Source of the DNA: an uncultured Haemophilus sp.
GTDB taxonomy: Bacteria > Pseudomonadota > Gammaproteobacteria > Enterobacterales > Pasteurellaceae
Reading direction: 5' to 3'
Assembly: GCA_902482195.1 (NCBI GenBank)
Contig: CABSZQ010000004.1
Coordinates: 1-17,344, forward strand
DNA: 17,344 nt
Shown here piece after piece: positions 1 to 8,091 of the stretch. The number at the start of each line of letters is the position of its first letter. The first letter of the stretch is position 1. Below the pieces are notes generated by a model, which worked only from the letters and a program-made list of their open reading frames with translations, was not told the DNA's origin and did no database searches. Position numbers and translations under genes: made by a program.

Positions 1-2
1 TT

Positions 3-518
3 TATGTGCTTACGATGAAAGAGCACGGCCCTTACAACACGAATATGCCAAACCATTTTAATTTGGTGAGTAAGCGTTTAGGGGGAAAAGCGATTTCTTG
101 CTTGAACGATTATATTGATCGTATTGATAGCCTTAATGAGGCGATTGAAGGTTTAAATGATTATTTAAAATCACGTGAAAAACCTTATGTATTCGGTTAT
201 TTTGGTGATCATCAGGTCGCTTTTGATAATCAGCTCCCACCGAAAAAAGGTAACTTTGCGAATCCAGATTATGTGACTCAATTTGTGGTTAGAACTAATC
301 GTAAGACTGACTTTGTTCAACAGCAAGATTTCTTAGATTTAGCCTTTGTTGGTGGCGTATTACTTGATGTGGCAGGTTTATCACCGAAAGATGACTTTAT
401 GCGAGCAAATATCGCTATGCGTCAGTTAAGCCAAGGTAAGCTCGAAGATGCAGAGGATATGGATTTAGTGAATAGCTATCGAAATTATCTGTATCAAGAT
501 TTAAAAATTGCGCAATAA
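3..518 (+). CDS. Sulfatase-fold (LTA synthase/phosphoethanolamine transferase-like) protein, C-terminal part
   Basis: This is the last 171 codons of a gene that begins before the window. The frame is open to the left edge, so any start codon inside it (for example GTG at 6) is not the real start. The visible part matches the C-terminal half of the alkaline-phosphatase/sulfatase fold found in membrane enzymes that move phospho-groups on lipids or LPS. A His in KEHGPY near the window start and a GDH motif (GYFGDHQ) fit the metal-binding positions of that fold. The tail after GDH is soluble, with no membrane segment; in this family the helices are N-terminal and would lie upstream. The substrate cannot be told from this fragment. 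Family-level call is fairly sure; specific function is not. Confidence 0.7.
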   Translation, partial: YVLTMKEHGPYNTNMPNHFNLVSKRLGGKAISCLNDYIDRIDSLNEAIEGLNDYLKSREKPYVFGYFGDHQVAFDNQLPPKKGNFANPDYVTQFVVRTNRKTDFVQQQDFLDLAFVGGVLLDVAGLSPKDDFMRANIAMRQLSQGKLEDAEDMDLVNSYRNYLYQDLKIAQ

Positions 519-519
519 T

Positions 520-550
520 AAAAAATCTCGGTTAACGCCGAGATTTTTTT
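520..550. terminator. Bidirectional intrinsic terminator between the sulfatase-like gene and holA
   Basis: The arms AAATCTCGG (523-531) and CCGAGATTT (538-546) pair around a 6-base loop. An A-run precedes and a T-run follows, so the hairpin works in both directions. It starts right after the + strand stop and abuts the holA stop (549-551) on the minus strand, ending both convergent units. Confidence 0.88.
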
Positions 551-1586
551 ATAAGCAAAATTTAACCGATAAGTCTGCCAATTTTACCCACACGTCTTGA
601 CCATATTCTTGCTTGGTTGTGCGCTCAATATCTGCCAATTCTTGCAATATTTCAAAGAGCTTTTGATAGGTGAGTCGCTGTATCGCTGCTGTATAAAGAT
701 GACGACGATTCTGCCAAATTTTGAGACGGTCAAAATCCGCTTTGAGTGTTTGTGTTGGTAAACTCGTGTTAAGAGAGGGATTACGCAGCTGTGGTTTTGT
801 TAATTCTAACAAAGTGAGTAGTTCACGTTGTAAGGTACGCAATAAAATGACAGGTTGCACATCTTCAGCTTGTAAACCTCGCAAAATTCGCTTTGAGCGA
901 TTTGCCTTGCCTGACAACAAAGCATCAATCCATTGGAAAGGGGTAAAGACAGAAGATTGCTCTACCACTGATTTTACGCGGTTATACGTAAGTTTGTGAT
1001 CAGGATAAAGCAAATCTAAAAGCTGTAATGCTTGTTTCAATGCCAGTAGATTATTTTCATAGCTATAACAAAGCAGTTGAACGGCTTCCTCATCAGCTGA
1101 TAATCCCATATTTTTTGTACGATGCTTCACCCAGCGAGAAAGTTGTTCTGAGTTCGGTGTTTGGCAGTTCACGATAACAGCTTGTGGATCAAGTTGATTT
1201 GCCTGAATAAACCACTCTTGTTTTTCGGCTGCTTTAGACAATTTAGGCAAGGTGAGAATAAGCAAGCTATCTTCATTTAATCCACTGATAAATTGCTGAA
1301 GGTTTTTCTGCAAAAGTGCAGTCAAATTTTCGGGTAAATTGAGAATGAAAATTTGCTTATTAAAGAAGAGCCCCATAGATTGGCTGGCCTCAATTAATGC
1401 AGACCAGTCAGTATTAGTATCTATGGTGATTTGATTTTTTTCATCAAAACCTTGAAGAAGGGCTGCTTGATGAATGAGATCTTCACTTTCACTGAGCAAC
1501 AGGGGATCTGTCCCAACCAAAAAATAGACTTTCGCTAAATGGCTGTTCAGGTTAGAGGCCAGTTGCTCAGGAAAAATGCGGTTCAT
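549..1586 (-). CDS. holA: DNA polymerase III subunit delta
   Basis: HolA is the delta subunit of the clamp loader. It opens the beta sliding clamp so that it can be placed on primed DNA at the replication fork. The protein has 345 residues, close to the usual size of about 343 in E. coli. The N-terminus has the family's YFLVGTDPLLL segment (about residues 21-31), followed by the AAA+-like fold that lacks a working ATP site in this subunit, and a helical C-terminal collar domain. The ATG overlaps the lptE stop by one base (TAATG), so translation is probably coupled to lptE. The order leuS-lptE-holA is the same as in E. coli. It ends at the bidirectional terminator next to the stop. Confidence 0.95.
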   Translation of the reverse strand: MNRIFPEQLASNLNSHLAKVYFLVGTDPLLLSESEDLIHQAALLQGFDEKNQITIDTNTDWSALIEASQSMGLFFNKQIFILNLPENLTALLQKNLQQFISGLNEDSLLILTLPKLSKAAEKQEWFIQANQLDPQAVIVNCQTPNSEQLSRWVKHRTKNMGLSADEEAVQLLCYSYENNLLALKQALQLLDLLYPDHKLTYNRVKSVVEQSSVFTPFQWIDALLSGKANRSKRILRGLQAEDVQPVILLRTLQRELLTLLELTKPQLRNPSLNTSLPTQTLKADFDRLKIWQNRRHLYTAAIQRLTYQKLFEILQELADIERTTKQEYGQDVWVKLADLSVKFCL

Positions 1587-2089
1587 TATTTTCCTTGAAC
1601 TTGATGTTGCAAGGCAGCCATTTTATTAATTAATTGGCGAGCCGCTTGTTCGCGCATATCATTCCAAATCACATCGCGCTCAGCTGATTTTGCTAATGCA
1701 GCACGTGAGTTATCAAAGAAAGTGCGGTTGATTTTTGCAGAGATTGGATAGGTTTCCCCATTTGCTAAACGCACGCTAGCCTCAACATCAAGGGTCAGCA
1801 CTTTTTCTGCTTCACGGCCTTGTTTAAAGACTGATGCGACTTTATCGCTTGAAGTCTGTTTATTTAAACGCAACACAGGCACACCTTGTTTTGCAGGAAC
1901 AAGATTTACGTTATTGCTAAGCAGTTGCTTACGCATTGCCATAGACATTTCACTGTATGGGTCGCTACTTTCAAGGGCCATTGTTTTTAACTCCGCAGGA
2001 ACAGCAGCGCCATTATCGAAGTGCCAACCACAAGCAGTTAAAAAGGCTGTAGCCCCAACAAAGCAGATCGTTTTGATTGATTTCATCAT
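1586..2089 (-). CDS. lptE: LPS-assembly lipoprotein LptE
   Basis: LptE (formerly RlpB) is an outer-membrane lipoprotein that plugs the LptD barrel and helps place lipopolysaccharide in the outer leaflet. The 167-residue product has a signal peptide of about 19 residues ending in the lipobox LTAC, with the lipidated Cys at position 20 followed by GWHF, typical of the family. The start chosen is the first of two adjacent ATGs (2087-2089), because an AGG ribosome-binding site sits 8 bases upstream; the second ATG would be 11 bases away. It lies between leuS and holA and overlaps holA by one base. An uptake signal lies inside the gene at 1720-1728. Sequence identity in this family is low, so context and lipobox carry much of the call. 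Confidence 0.93.
   Translation of the reverse strand: MMKSIKTICFVGATAFLTACGWHFDNGAAVPAELKTMALESSDPYSEMSMAMRKQLLSNNVNLVPAKQGVPVLRLNKQTSSDKVASVFKQGREAEKVLTLDVEASVRLANGETYPISAKINRTFFDNSRAALAKSAERDVIWNDMREQAARQLINKMAALQHQVQGK
1720..1728 (+). repeat. DNA uptake signal sequence inside lptE
   Basis: Exact AAGTGCGGT, followed by the T-rich stretch usual for the extended Haemophilus uptake signal. Confidence 0.9.
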
Positions 2090-2109
2090 AAAAATTACCT
2101 GTAAAATTC

Positions 2110-2165
2110 ACCGCACTTTATTTTGTTTAAGAGTCGTTTATGCAACGCTTGGAATAAAATGCGGT
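2110..2165 (-). other. Hairpin between leuS and lptE containing an uptake signal
   Basis: ACCGCACTTTATT (2110-2122, exact uptake signal at 2110-2118) and AATAAAATGCGGT (2153-2165) are inverted repeats with one mismatch and a 30-base loop. In minus-strand RNA, the sense for leuS and lptE, the mismatch becomes a G-U pair, giving a 13-pair stem; in + strand RNA it is an unpaired C-A. No good T-run follows, so it looks more like a processing or partial-termination site than a full terminator. Confidence 0.5.
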
Positions 2166-2176
2166 TATTTTATGGA

Positions 2177-4765
2177 TTATTGCGGTTTAACCACCACATT
2201 TAACAATTTACCTGGTACATAAATCACTTTTACGATTTGTGTATTGTCAGTAAATTTCTTCACATTTTCATCTGCAAATGCAACCGTTTTCACGGTTTCT
2301 TCATCCGCATCAGCTGCAACGGTGACTTTACCACGAACTTTACCGTTGACTTGAACCACGATAAGTTTTTCATCTTCTACCATCGCCGCTTCATCAGCTT
2401 TCACCCATTCTGCATGGTCGATGTTGCTTTCGTTACCTAAAGCTTTCCATAATTCAAAGCAGATATGTGGTGTGATTGGGTAAAGCATACGCACGACTGC
2501 GCTTAATGCTTCTGCCATCACAGCACGATCTTGCTCGCTTTCTAATGGCGCACGGGTTAATTTATTCATTAACTCCATTACTGCTGCGATAGCGGTATTG
2601 AACGTTTGACGACGACCAATATCATCGCTCACTTTGGCGATCGTTTTATGCACATCACGGCGAAGTGCTTTTTGGTCTGCAGAAAGTGCGGTCACATCTA
2701 AAGCCGTTTTTGCAGGATTTTGACTGTATTCATACACCAAATTCCAGACGCGACCTAAGAAACGTTTCGCACCTTCAACACCAGATTCTTGCCATTCAAG
2801 TGTCATTTCTGCAGGAGACGCGAACATTATGAAGAGACGCACAGTATCTGCACCGTATTTTTCCACCATCTCTTGTGGGTCAATACCGTTGTTTTTGGAT
2901 TTCGACATTTTAGTCATACCGGTATGCACCAATTCACGGCCTTCCGGATCAGTTGCTTTGATGATTCGACCTTTTTCATCACGCTCAAGGGTCACTTGCG
3001 TTGGGCTCACCCAAATACGCTCGTTAGTCGGACTGGTGTAGTAGAACGCATCCGCTAATACCATGCCTTGGCATAATAATTTTTGTGCTGGCTCATCGCT
3101 CGTTACGAAACCTGCATCACGCAATAATTTGTGGAAGAAACGGAAGTAGAGCAAGTGCATTGTCGCGTGCTCAATACCACCGATATATTGATCCACCGGT
3201 AACCAGTAATTCGCTTCATCTTTATCCAACATGCCTTCAGCATAGCTTGGTGAGGTGTAGCGCGCGTAGTACCAAGAAGACTCCATAAAGGTATCAAAGG
3301 TATCGGTTTCTTTTAATGCAGGCTCACCATTGAAGGTGGTTTTTGCCCAGTTTGGATCTGCTTTAATTGGGCTTTTCACGCCATCCATAACCACATCTTC
3401 CGGCAGAATAATCGGTAAATCTTCGATTGGTGCTGGTACGGTTTCACCGTTTGGCAAGGTCAGCATTGGAATTGGTGCACCCCAATAACGTTGACGAGAA
3501 ACGCCCCAGTCACGTAAACGATAGTTAACTTGGCGTTTGCCTACTCCTAATTTTTCTAATTTGTCCGCGATACCGTTGAATGCGCCATCAAAATCTAAAC
3601 CATCAAACTCAGCAGAGTTCACTAATTTACCGTGCTCAACGAAAGCTTGTTTGGTTAAATCAATTTCTTCATCCGCAAGCGGTGCGATCACTTGTTTAAT
3701 TGGCAAACTGTATTTTTGAGCAAATTCAAAGTCACGTTGGTCATGCGCTGGAACCGCCATTACCGCACCAGTACCGTAGTGCATTAACACGAAGTTAGCG
3801 ACCCAAATCGGTAATTTTTCACCGGTTAATGGATGAATAGCGAATAAACCGGTTGCCATCCCTTTTTTCTCCATAGTGGCAAGGTCTGCTTCCGCAACTT
3901 TGGCATTTTTTGCTTCACGGATAAATTCTGCTAATTCAGGATTTTTTTCTGCTGCTAATTCTGCTAATGGGTGCGCTGCCGCGATACCTAAATAGCTCAC
4001 ACCATAGAAAGTATCAGGACGGGTCGTATAAACCGCAACTTTTTCTGTGGTATCCGCTACATCAAACGTAATTTCCACCCCTTCAGAACGGCCGATCCAG
4101 TTACGTTGCATGGTTTTAACCATGTCTGGCCATTGTGGTAGTTGGTCTAATCCACCTAATAATTGTTCAGCGTAATCAGTAATTTTAATGAACCATTGTG
4201 GGATTTCTTTTTGTTCGACCGGAGTGTCACAACGCCAGCAGCAACCTTCGTGCACCTGTTCGTTAGCCAATACGGTTTCATCGTTCGGACACCAGTTTAC
4301 AGTGGAGGTTTTTTTGTATACTAAGCCTTTTTTGTAAAGCTCGGTGAAGAACCATTGTTCCCATTTATAGTATTCCGGACGGCAAGTCGCAATTTCGCGA
4401 TCCCAGTCATAACCAAAGCCCAACATTTTGAGCTGGTTTTTCATGTATTCGATATTTTCGTAAGTCCATTTTGCGGGTGCAGTTTTATTTTTAATTGCAG
4501 CCCCTTCAGCCGGCAAACCAAATGCATCCCAACCAATTGGCTGTAACACATTTTTGCCATTCATACGTTGATAACGAGAAACCACATCACCGATCGTGTA
4601 GTTACGCACGTGGCCCATGTGTAAACGACCAGATGGGTAAGGGAACATTGAAAGGCAGTAATATTTTTCTTTAGATGTATCTTTGATGGCTTTGAAGACT
4701 TTATTTTCAGCCCAATATTGTTGAACTGCAGGTTCAATCAAATCGGGACGGTAATGTTGTTGCAT
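2177..4765 (-). CDS. leuS: Leucyl-tRNA synthetase
   Basis: LeuS charges tRNA-Leu with leucine in the cytoplasm. The 862-residue length matches bacterial LeuRS (about 860). The class I signatures are present: [11 protein letters not shown] at residues 42-52 (HIGH motif) and KMSKS at 619-623. The CP1 editing domain lies between them (about 220-415) and contains the tRNA editing-site signature TTRPDT. The anticodon-binding and C-terminal domains complete the protein. The ATG at 4763-4765 is preceded by AAGGTGA 6 bases upstream. An uptake signal lies inside the gene at 2684-2692. It is the first gene of the leuS-lptE-holA set, 87 bases from lptE. Confidence 0.98.
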   Translation of the reverse strand: MQQHYRPDLIEPAVQQYWAENKVFKAIKDTSKEKYYCLSMFPYPSGRLHMGHVRNYTIGDVVSRYQRMNGKNVLQPIGWDAFGLPAEGAAIKNKTAPAKWTYENIEYMKNQLKMLGFGYDWDREIATCRPEYYKWEQWFFTELYKKGLVYKKTSTVNWCPNDETVLANEQVHEGCCWRCDTPVEQKEIPQWFIKITDYAEQLLGGLDQLPQWPDMVKTMQRNWIGRSEGVEITFDVADTTEKVAVYTTRPDTFYGVSYLGIAAAHPLAELAAEKNPELAEFIREAKNAKVAEADLATMEKKGMATGLFAIHPLTGEKLPIWVANFVLMHYGTGAVMAVPAHDQRDFEFAQKYSLPIKQVIAPLADEEIDLTKQAFVEHGKLVNSAEFDGLDFDGAFNGIADKLEKLGVGKRQVNYRLRDWGVSRQRYWGAPIPMLTLPNGETVPAPIEDLPIILPEDVVMDGVKSPIKADPNWAKTTFNGEPALKETDTFDTFMESSWYYARYTSPSYAEGMLDKDEANYWLPVDQYIGGIEHATMHLLYFRFFHKLLRDAGFVTSDEPAQKLLCQGMVLADAFYYTSPTNERIWVSPTQVTLERDEKGRIIKATDPEGRELVHTGMTKMSKSKNNGIDPQEMVEKYGADTVRLFIMFASPAEMTLEWQESGVEGAKRFLGRVWNLVYEYSQNPAKTALDVTALSADQKALRRDVHKTIAKVSDDIGRRQTFNTAIAAVMELMNKLTRAPLESEQDRAVMAEALSAVVRMLYPITPHICFELWKALGNESNIDHAEWVKADEAAMVEDEKLIVVQVNGKVRGKVTVAADADEETVKTVAFADENVKKFTDNTQIVKVIYVPGKLLNVVVKPQ
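2684..2692 (+). repeat. DNA uptake signal sequence inside leuS
   Basis: Exact AAGTGCGGT within the coding region for the C-terminal part of LeuS. Confidence 0.9.
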
Positions 4766-4786
4766 AGAAAATCACCTTAAATTTTG

Positions 4787-4795
4787 ACCGCACTT
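4787..4795 (-). repeat. DNA uptake signal in the leuS upstream region
   Basis: Exact ACCGCACTT, 22 bases before the leuS start. It forms an inverted pair with the copy at 4859-4867, but the 63-base gap makes a terminator unlikely. Confidence 0.9.
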
Positions 4796-4858
4796 TGCGG
4801 CATGTTTTGCTTTGTAAAATGTGATATAGGATAGCGTAAAACAGGGAAAATTGGTAGA

Positions 4859-4867
4859 AAGTGCGGT
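4859..4867 (+). repeat. DNA uptake signal downstream of yggU
   Basis: Exact AAGTGCGGT just past the yggU stop, followed by GATTTTTTT as in the extended signal. No intrinsic terminator for yggU is visible on the minus strand, so some read-through into leuS is possible. Confidence 0.9.
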
Positions 4868-4883
4868 GATTTTTTTGCTGATT

Positions 4884-5171
4884 TTATAAGAGATTTTGAA
4901 TTTCAGATGGAATTAATTTAGGCGAAGGAATCCAAACTTGTTTATGTCGGTTTAATTCACCTTTTTCAAGAACTATTGAGCTTTTGGGTACTTTGAATGC
5001 TTTACTCAAAAATTTCAGCAAGTGAGCATTGGCTTGACCATCAACAGGTGGTGCGGTGATCGCGATCTTAAGTTCATCATCATGCAATCCCACAATTTGA
5101 TCTTTACTGGCTTTGGGTTGCAGAATAATTTTAAGACGTAGCCCTTCAGGTGTTTGTTCGATTGCTGACAT
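4884..5171 (-). CDS. yggU: YggU family protein (UPF0235/DUF167)
   Basis: This is a 95-residue soluble protein of the conserved DUF167 family, whose biochemical role is not established. The family pattern is clear: [16 protein letters not shown] near the N-terminus (residues 13-28) and the hallmark [18 protein letters not shown] (residues 40-57). It follows yggT in the same direction, as in E. coli (yggS-yggT-yggU), which supports the assignment. A gap of 77 bases with a small hairpin separates it from yggT, so transcription with corA-yggT is likely but not certain. Confidence 0.9.
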   Translation of the reverse strand: MSAIEQTPEGLRLKIILQPKASKDQIVGLHDDELKIAITAPPVDGQANAHLLKFLSKAFKVPKSSIVLEKGELNRHKQVWIPSPKLIPSEIQNLL

Positions 5172-5201
5172 AACTAAATTTACTCACCACATTTACAATA
5201 A

Positions 5202-5220
5202 GGGCTGGAAAATCCAGCCC
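5202..5220. other. Short GC-rich hairpin between yggT and yggU
   Basis: GGGCTGGA (5202-5209) and TCCAGCCC (5213-5220) form a perfect 8-pair stem with a 3-base loop. In the minus-strand direction of yggT and yggU it is followed by TTATTG, not a true T-run, so any termination would be partial. Confidence 0.5.
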
Positions 5221-5240
5221 AAAAAATAATGTTATTTTTG

Positions 5241-5249
5241 ACCGCACTT
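5241..5249 (-). repeat. DNA uptake signal at the yggT stop
   Basis: Exact ACCGCACTT; its last base is shared with the yggT stop codon (5249-5251). Confidence 0.9.
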
Positions 5250-5794
5250 TAAGCGGCGATTGCCCATAAAACCTTGAAATAATCGTAAAAGAGATTATTC
5301 AAAAATAATAGAACAATGGCGATAACCATCGGTGAGAAATCAATGACACCCACGGTTGGTAAAATGCGTTTAATTGGTTTTAATAATGGCTCGGTCAGTT
5401 GATATAACGCATAGAATGCAGGGTTATTGCCACGATTAAACCAACTTAAAATTGCACCGGCGATTAATACATAGAAAATAGCCACACCGATATTTTTGAT
5501 CAGCCCTAGTATGCCCAATAGTAAGAAGAGACTGAGATTTAATCCGCCAAAGAGAATCGATTTTAGTCCGCAAAGCAAGAAGGCTAAAACCAGTGCAGCG
5601 GTTTCCACTTTTTTCACCGCAGGAAAAACTTTACGCAATGGTGCAATAACCGGTTGGGTAAATTTCAGTGTAAATTGAGAAATAGGATTGTAGTAATCTA
5701 CATTCGCTAATGGTAACCATACGCGTAAAATTAACACTAAACAATACAGATCGATAATCGATCCTAAAAATAATGCAGTTTGGGAAATTTCCAT
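5249..5794 (-). CDS. yggT: YggT family integral membrane protein
   Basis: YggT is an inner-membrane protein of poorly defined function, linked in some bacteria to membrane or division roles and in E. coli to osmotic tolerance. The protein has about 181 residues, is very hydrophobic, and contains two copies of the YggT domain. Each repeat ends in a similar segment: FTQPVIAPLRKVFP in the first half and LTEPLLKPIKRILP in the second. The start chosen is ATG at 5792-5794, which overlaps the corA stop as TAATG. A TTG at 5801-5803 in the same frame would add three residues but lies inside the corA coding end and has no better ribosome site. The overlap suggests coupling to corA. Confidence 0.9.
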   Translation of the reverse strand: MEISQTALFLGSIIDLYCLVLILRVWLPLANVDYYNPISQFTLKFTQPVIAPLRKVFPAVKKVETAALVLAFLLCGLKSILFGGLNLSLFLLLGILGLIKNIGVAIFYVLIAGAILSWFNRGNNPAFYALYQLTEPLLKPIKRILPTVGVIDFSPMVIAIVLLFLNNLFYDYFKVLWAIAA

Positions 5795-6741
5795 TATAAC
5801 CAACCTTTCCGTTTAAAATAGATATAAGGCGTAAGCGCCGCACCAATCATTAATCCAATAGCCATTGGGTAACCATATTTAAAATGGAGCTCTGGCATAA
5901 ATTCAAAGTTCATCCCGTAAGTAGATGCCACAAGTGTTGCCGGTAGGAACATCACCGACACCACCGAGAAGAATTTCATGATTTTATTCTGCTCGATATT
6001 AATATAACCCATTGCCGCCTGCATTAAAAAGTTTACTTTTTGGAACAATGATTCATTATGCGGTTGCAATGATTCGATATCTCGTAAGATTTCTCGTGCT
6101 TGTTCTAACTGATTTGGCGGTAAGCGAGTTTTACGCACCAAGAAACCCAATGCACGTTGTGTATCCATCAAACACAAACGCACTTTAGAACTGGTATCTT
6201 CTTGTTCTGTTAGGGTATTTAAGGCTTCATTGAAAGCTTCATCTTGCGTACCGTTTAAAATCACACGACTTAATTTTTCTAAATCGGCATAAACGTTTTC
6301 AATAACATCCGCTAATTGCTCAATTTTGGTCTCAAATAAGTCGAGTAAGACTTCATACGCATTGCATTCCAATAAGCGTTGGCTACGGGAACGCATACGA
6401 TATAAACGGAATGCCGGTAATTCACGATCACGCAGGGTGAATAAACGACCATCACGAATAGTAAATGCTACGCTTGCGAGGTCAGCGTAGTTTTCTTCGT
6501 CTTCACAATAGAAGAATGAGTGCAAGTGCAAGCCATCTTCGTCTTCGAAGAAACGTGCGGACGCTTCGATATCTTCCAATTCGAGGAATGAGGCGAGACT
6601 TTGTCCTAAGCCTTCTTGCAACATTTCACGTTCTTCCCCTGTCGGCTCCAGCAAATCTAACCAAATGGCAGAGCTGAGATCGGCTGGTTCGTCATCAATA
6701 CGAAGCAAGCGGGAATCGTTAATGGCAAAAGCGTTAATCAT
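5794..6741 (-). CDS. corA: Magnesium/cobalt transport protein CorA
   Basis: CorA is the pentameric inner-membrane channel that is the main Mg2+ uptake route in many bacteria and also passes Co2+ and Ni2+. The 315-residue protein has the large acidic cytoplasmic N-terminal domain, a long helical stalk, and two C-terminal membrane helices (about 255-273 and 289-307). The signature [11 protein letters not shown] follows the first helix, with the ion-selecting GMN at 276-278. The C-terminus ends in the basic FKRKGWL, usual for the family. The ATG is preceded by AAGGAG 8 bases upstream. It leads the corA-yggT-yggU set, and its 5' leader looks regulatory. Confidence 0.97.
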   Translation of the reverse strand: MINAFAINDSRLLRIDDEPADLSSAIWLDLLEPTGEEREMLQEGLGQSLASFLELEDIEASARFFEDEDGLHLHSFFYCEDEENYADLASVAFTIRDGRLFTLRDRELPAFRLYRMRSRSQRLLECNAYEVLLDLFETKIEQLADVIENVYADLEKLSRVILNGTQDEAFNEALNTLTEQEDTSSKVRLCLMDTQRALGFLVRKTRLPPNQLEQAREILRDIESLQPHNESLFQKVNFLMQAAMGYINIEQNKIMKFFSVVSVMFLPATLVASTYGMNFEFMPELHFKYGYPMAIGLMIGAALTPYIYFKRKGWL

Positions 6742-6816
6742 TGGTCATACTCCTTTTGGGATTATGAAGATCCAACTGTGAACAAAAAAAGATCAAACGA
6801 AATTGGCACTAGAGAA

Positions 6817-6825
6817 AAGTGCGGT
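6817..6825 (+). repeat. DNA uptake signal in the corA leader
   Basis: Exact AAGTGCGGT in the untranslated leader of corA. Confidence 0.9.
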
Positions 6826-6894
6826 CAAATTTTTGTATGTTTTAAAAATGGGTTTCGTTCGATAAAAGATGCCGAAGAAAGGTAAATTGATTAC

Positions 6895-6924
6895 CAGCGA
6901 GCTCTCGCTGATAAGAGGCGAGAG
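6895..6924 (-). promoter_or_regulatory. Two mutually exclusive hairpins in the corA leader
   Basis: Hairpin A pairs CTCTCGC (6924-6918) with GCGAGAG (6908-6902) around a 9-base loop. Hairpin B pairs CAGCGA (6910-6905) with TCGCTG (6900-6895) around a GAGC tetraloop. They share bases 6905-6908, so only one can form at a time. Hairpin A starts one base after the stop codon of the short leader ORF, so a ribosome at that stop would cover its 5' arm and favour B. Confidence 0.55.
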
Positions 6925-6925
6925 T

Positions 6926-6961
6926 CTAAAGCGATATTCGGTATCGACTATGACTGTCCAA
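6926..6961 (-). CDS. Putative 11-codon leader peptide upstream of corA
   Basis: A TTG start (6959-6961) opens an 11-codon frame, MDSHSRYRISL, ending in TAG (6926-6928). A strong Shine-Dalgarno AGAAGGA (6970-6976) lies 8 bases upstream, which is the reason to take this small frame seriously; there is no other gene start nearby for it to serve. It begins about 27 bases after the predicted transcription start and its stop directly precedes the alternative hairpins. In Salmonella, corA expression is reported to be controlled by translation of a short leader peptide (corL) coupled to Rho-dependent termination. The arrangement here is similar, but I cannot confirm homology and the start is not ATG. 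Confidence 0.5.
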   Translation of the reverse strand: MDSHSRYRISL

Positions 6962-6994
6962 AGTGTGTGTCCTTCTCGTTAAAAAATCGGTCGA

Positions 6995-7023
6995 ATGTTA
7001 CGCTTGAAAGGCGTATTCGTCAA
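6995..7023 (-). promoter_or_regulatory. Sigma-70 promoter for corA
   Basis: In the minus direction TTGACG (7018-7023) and TAACAT (6995-7000) are separated by exactly 17 bases. The -35 box matches the consensus at five of six positions and the -10 at four of six. The predicted transcription start is near 6988. It sits just after the yajG stop, so corA need not depend on yajG transcription. Confidence 0.7.
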
Positions 7024-7055
7024 GTGATTATTGAAAAGGACACGGCACTTTTTAA

Positions 7056-7655
7056 TTAATTGGTATATTGATTAATTGCGTTAGTAACTTCTTGATCTTG
7101 ATAAATATTATTAACAATATCTTTGAAGGTTTCGCCTAACACTTTTTGAATTTCATCATTGCTCGCATTAAATGCGCCAGACTGTGAACGTGTTGCATTA
7201 AAGGTTTTGTTGTATTGTCCGCGTGGACCTTGTACATAAACCACCGCTTGAATTTTGCTGTTCAAGGTATAACGTAAATTACCTTGATCTACGTGAGTGT
7301 TGAATTCTTTCACTTCAACGGTTACACCCGCATTCGCATTATTAGCTTGTCCGATACGGAAACCTTTGCTGACTAAATTTTGTTGCATTACTTGTTGGAA
7401 AAGTTGAGTAACGCTTGGTGAGGCGTTTAATTTAATTAGTTCGCCTGATTTAGTATAAGTTGCAATTTCTTGTTGTGGACGAGAATCGCGAGTATTAACT
7501 GTTACCACTGCTGATTGGTTAATATTCATTGATGCAGTCGGTGATTGAGGGGTAAAAGTTAAGGTATTAGATTGCGCTTGGCAACCCGCTAAAAATAATG
7601 TCGCAGCCGCCAACGTCATTGTTGATAATGCTTTGATTTTGTTTGTTACTTTCAT
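7056..7655 (-). CDS. yajG: YajG family lipoprotein
   Basis: This 199-residue lipoprotein matches the YajG family, whose function is not known. The signal peptide ends in the lipobox LAGC with Cys at position 25, followed by QAQSN; Gln at +2 predicts sorting to the outer membrane. The mature part has the family's [20 protein letters not shown] segment and a C-terminal region rich in Asn and Gln. The ATG is preceded by GAGGAA a few bases upstream. It is divergent from bolA, the same arrangement as yajG and bolA in E. coli, which supports the name. Confidence 0.88.
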   Translation of the reverse strand: MKVTNKIKALSTMTLAAATLFLAGCQAQSNTLTFTPQSPTASMNINQSAVVTVNTRDSRPQQEIATYTKSGELIKLNASPSVTQLFQQVMQQNLVSKGFRIGQANNANAGVTVEVKEFNTHVDQGNLRYTLNSKIQAVVYVQGPRGQYNKTFNATRSQSGAFNASNDEIQKVLGETFKDIVNNIYQDQEVTNAINQYTN

Positions 7656-7739
7656 AATTTCCTCATTGAATTAGGTTAATTTGTGTTATTCTTACAAACT
7701 TAACGCTGAATGTATAGCAAAAAGTTAGGGAGTTTATTT
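7656..7739. promoter_or_regulatory. Divergent yajG/bolA promoter region
   Basis: Both genes must start transcription within these 84 bases. A TATAGC box (7713-7718) could be the -10 for bolA, but no good -35 is spaced from it and the untranslated leader would be only about 15 bases. I do not recognise the gearbox-type promoter described for E. coli bolA. The ribosome site for bolA, GGGAG (7728-7732), is clear. Confidence 0.4.
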
Positions 7740-8051
7740 ATGTCAAAACAGCAAGAATTATTAGAGAGAATTCAAGCCGAATTCCAACCGCACTTTGCCA
7801 CGGTAGAAAATGAAAGTCATATGCACAGTTCTGGCCGTGGAGCCGATTCTCATTTTAAGTTGGTGATCGTAAGTGATGCTTTTGAAGGTATGCGTAAAGT
7901 GCAACGTCACCAAAAACTTTACCAACTTTTTGCTGATGATTTAAAAAATGGCATTCACGCATTAGCTCTTCACCTCTATACAAAAAGCGAATGGGAGAGT
8001 CTAGGTGAAGCATTTCCAAAATCACCAAATTGTCTTGGTGTTGGACAGTAA
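7740..8051 (+). CDS. bolA: BolA family protein
   Basis: BolA proteins partner with monothiol glutaredoxins in iron-sulfur handling and, in E. coli, affect cell shape and stress responses. The 103-residue product has the family core HFKLVIVSDAFEGM followed by RKVQRHQKLYQLF with the conserved RH, and IHALALHLYTKSEW near the C-terminus. The start chosen is ATG at 7740, because GGGAG lies 7 bases upstream and the family N-terminus is short. An in-frame ATG at 7710 would add ten residues without a ribosome site. An uptake signal lies inside the gene at 7787-7795. It is divergent from yajG and ends at a strong terminator. Confidence 0.95.
   Translation: MSKQQELLERIQAEFQPHFATVENESHMHSSGRGADSHFKLVIVSDAFEGMRKVQRHQKLYQLFADDLKNGIHALALHLYTKSEWESLGEAFPKSPNCLGVGQ
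7787..7795 (-). repeat. DNA uptake signal inside bolA
   Basis: Exact ACCGCACTT within the early part of bolA. Confidence 0.9.
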
Positions 8052-8091
8052 GTATTTCCTTACGTTCCGTCTATTCTATTTTCATCTCTAC

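Larger units (their letters stand above)
6742..7055 (-). promoter_or_regulatory. corA upstream region: promoter and long structured leader
   Basis: This 314-base gap holds no large gene. In the minus direction it has a promoter (6995-7023), a short leader ORF with a strong ribosome site (6926-6961), two alternative hairpins (6895-6924) and an uptake signal (6817-6825). There is also a 5-pair hairpin GCACT/AGTGC within that signal, followed 15 bases later by a seven-T run (6784-6790), and then the corA ribosome site. The predicted leader is about 245 bases, unusually long for a simple gene, which suggests control after transcription start. Confidence 0.65.

Noticed and set aside
2237..4546. 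Several open frames antisense to leuS (60-89 codons)
   Set aside because: They are shadows of the leuS coding sequence, with no family resemblance or ribosome sites.
4787..4867. Inverted uptake signals between yggU and leuS as a terminator
   Set aside because: The arms are 63 bases apart and no T-run follows on either strand.
5795..5803. TTG start for yggT three codons earlier
   Set aside because: ATG at 5792-5794 is in a TAATG overlap with corA and is a better start codon; the TTG has no better ribosome site.
6742..7055. A known M-box (Mg2+) or other named riboswitch in the corA leader
   Set aside because: I could not match the conserved core of any named class; the two short hairpins and small ORF suggest a leader-peptide mechanism instead.
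7710..7739. Longer BolA start at 7710
   Set aside because: No ribosome site precedes it, while GGGAG is well placed for ATG at 7740 and the shorter protein fits the family.
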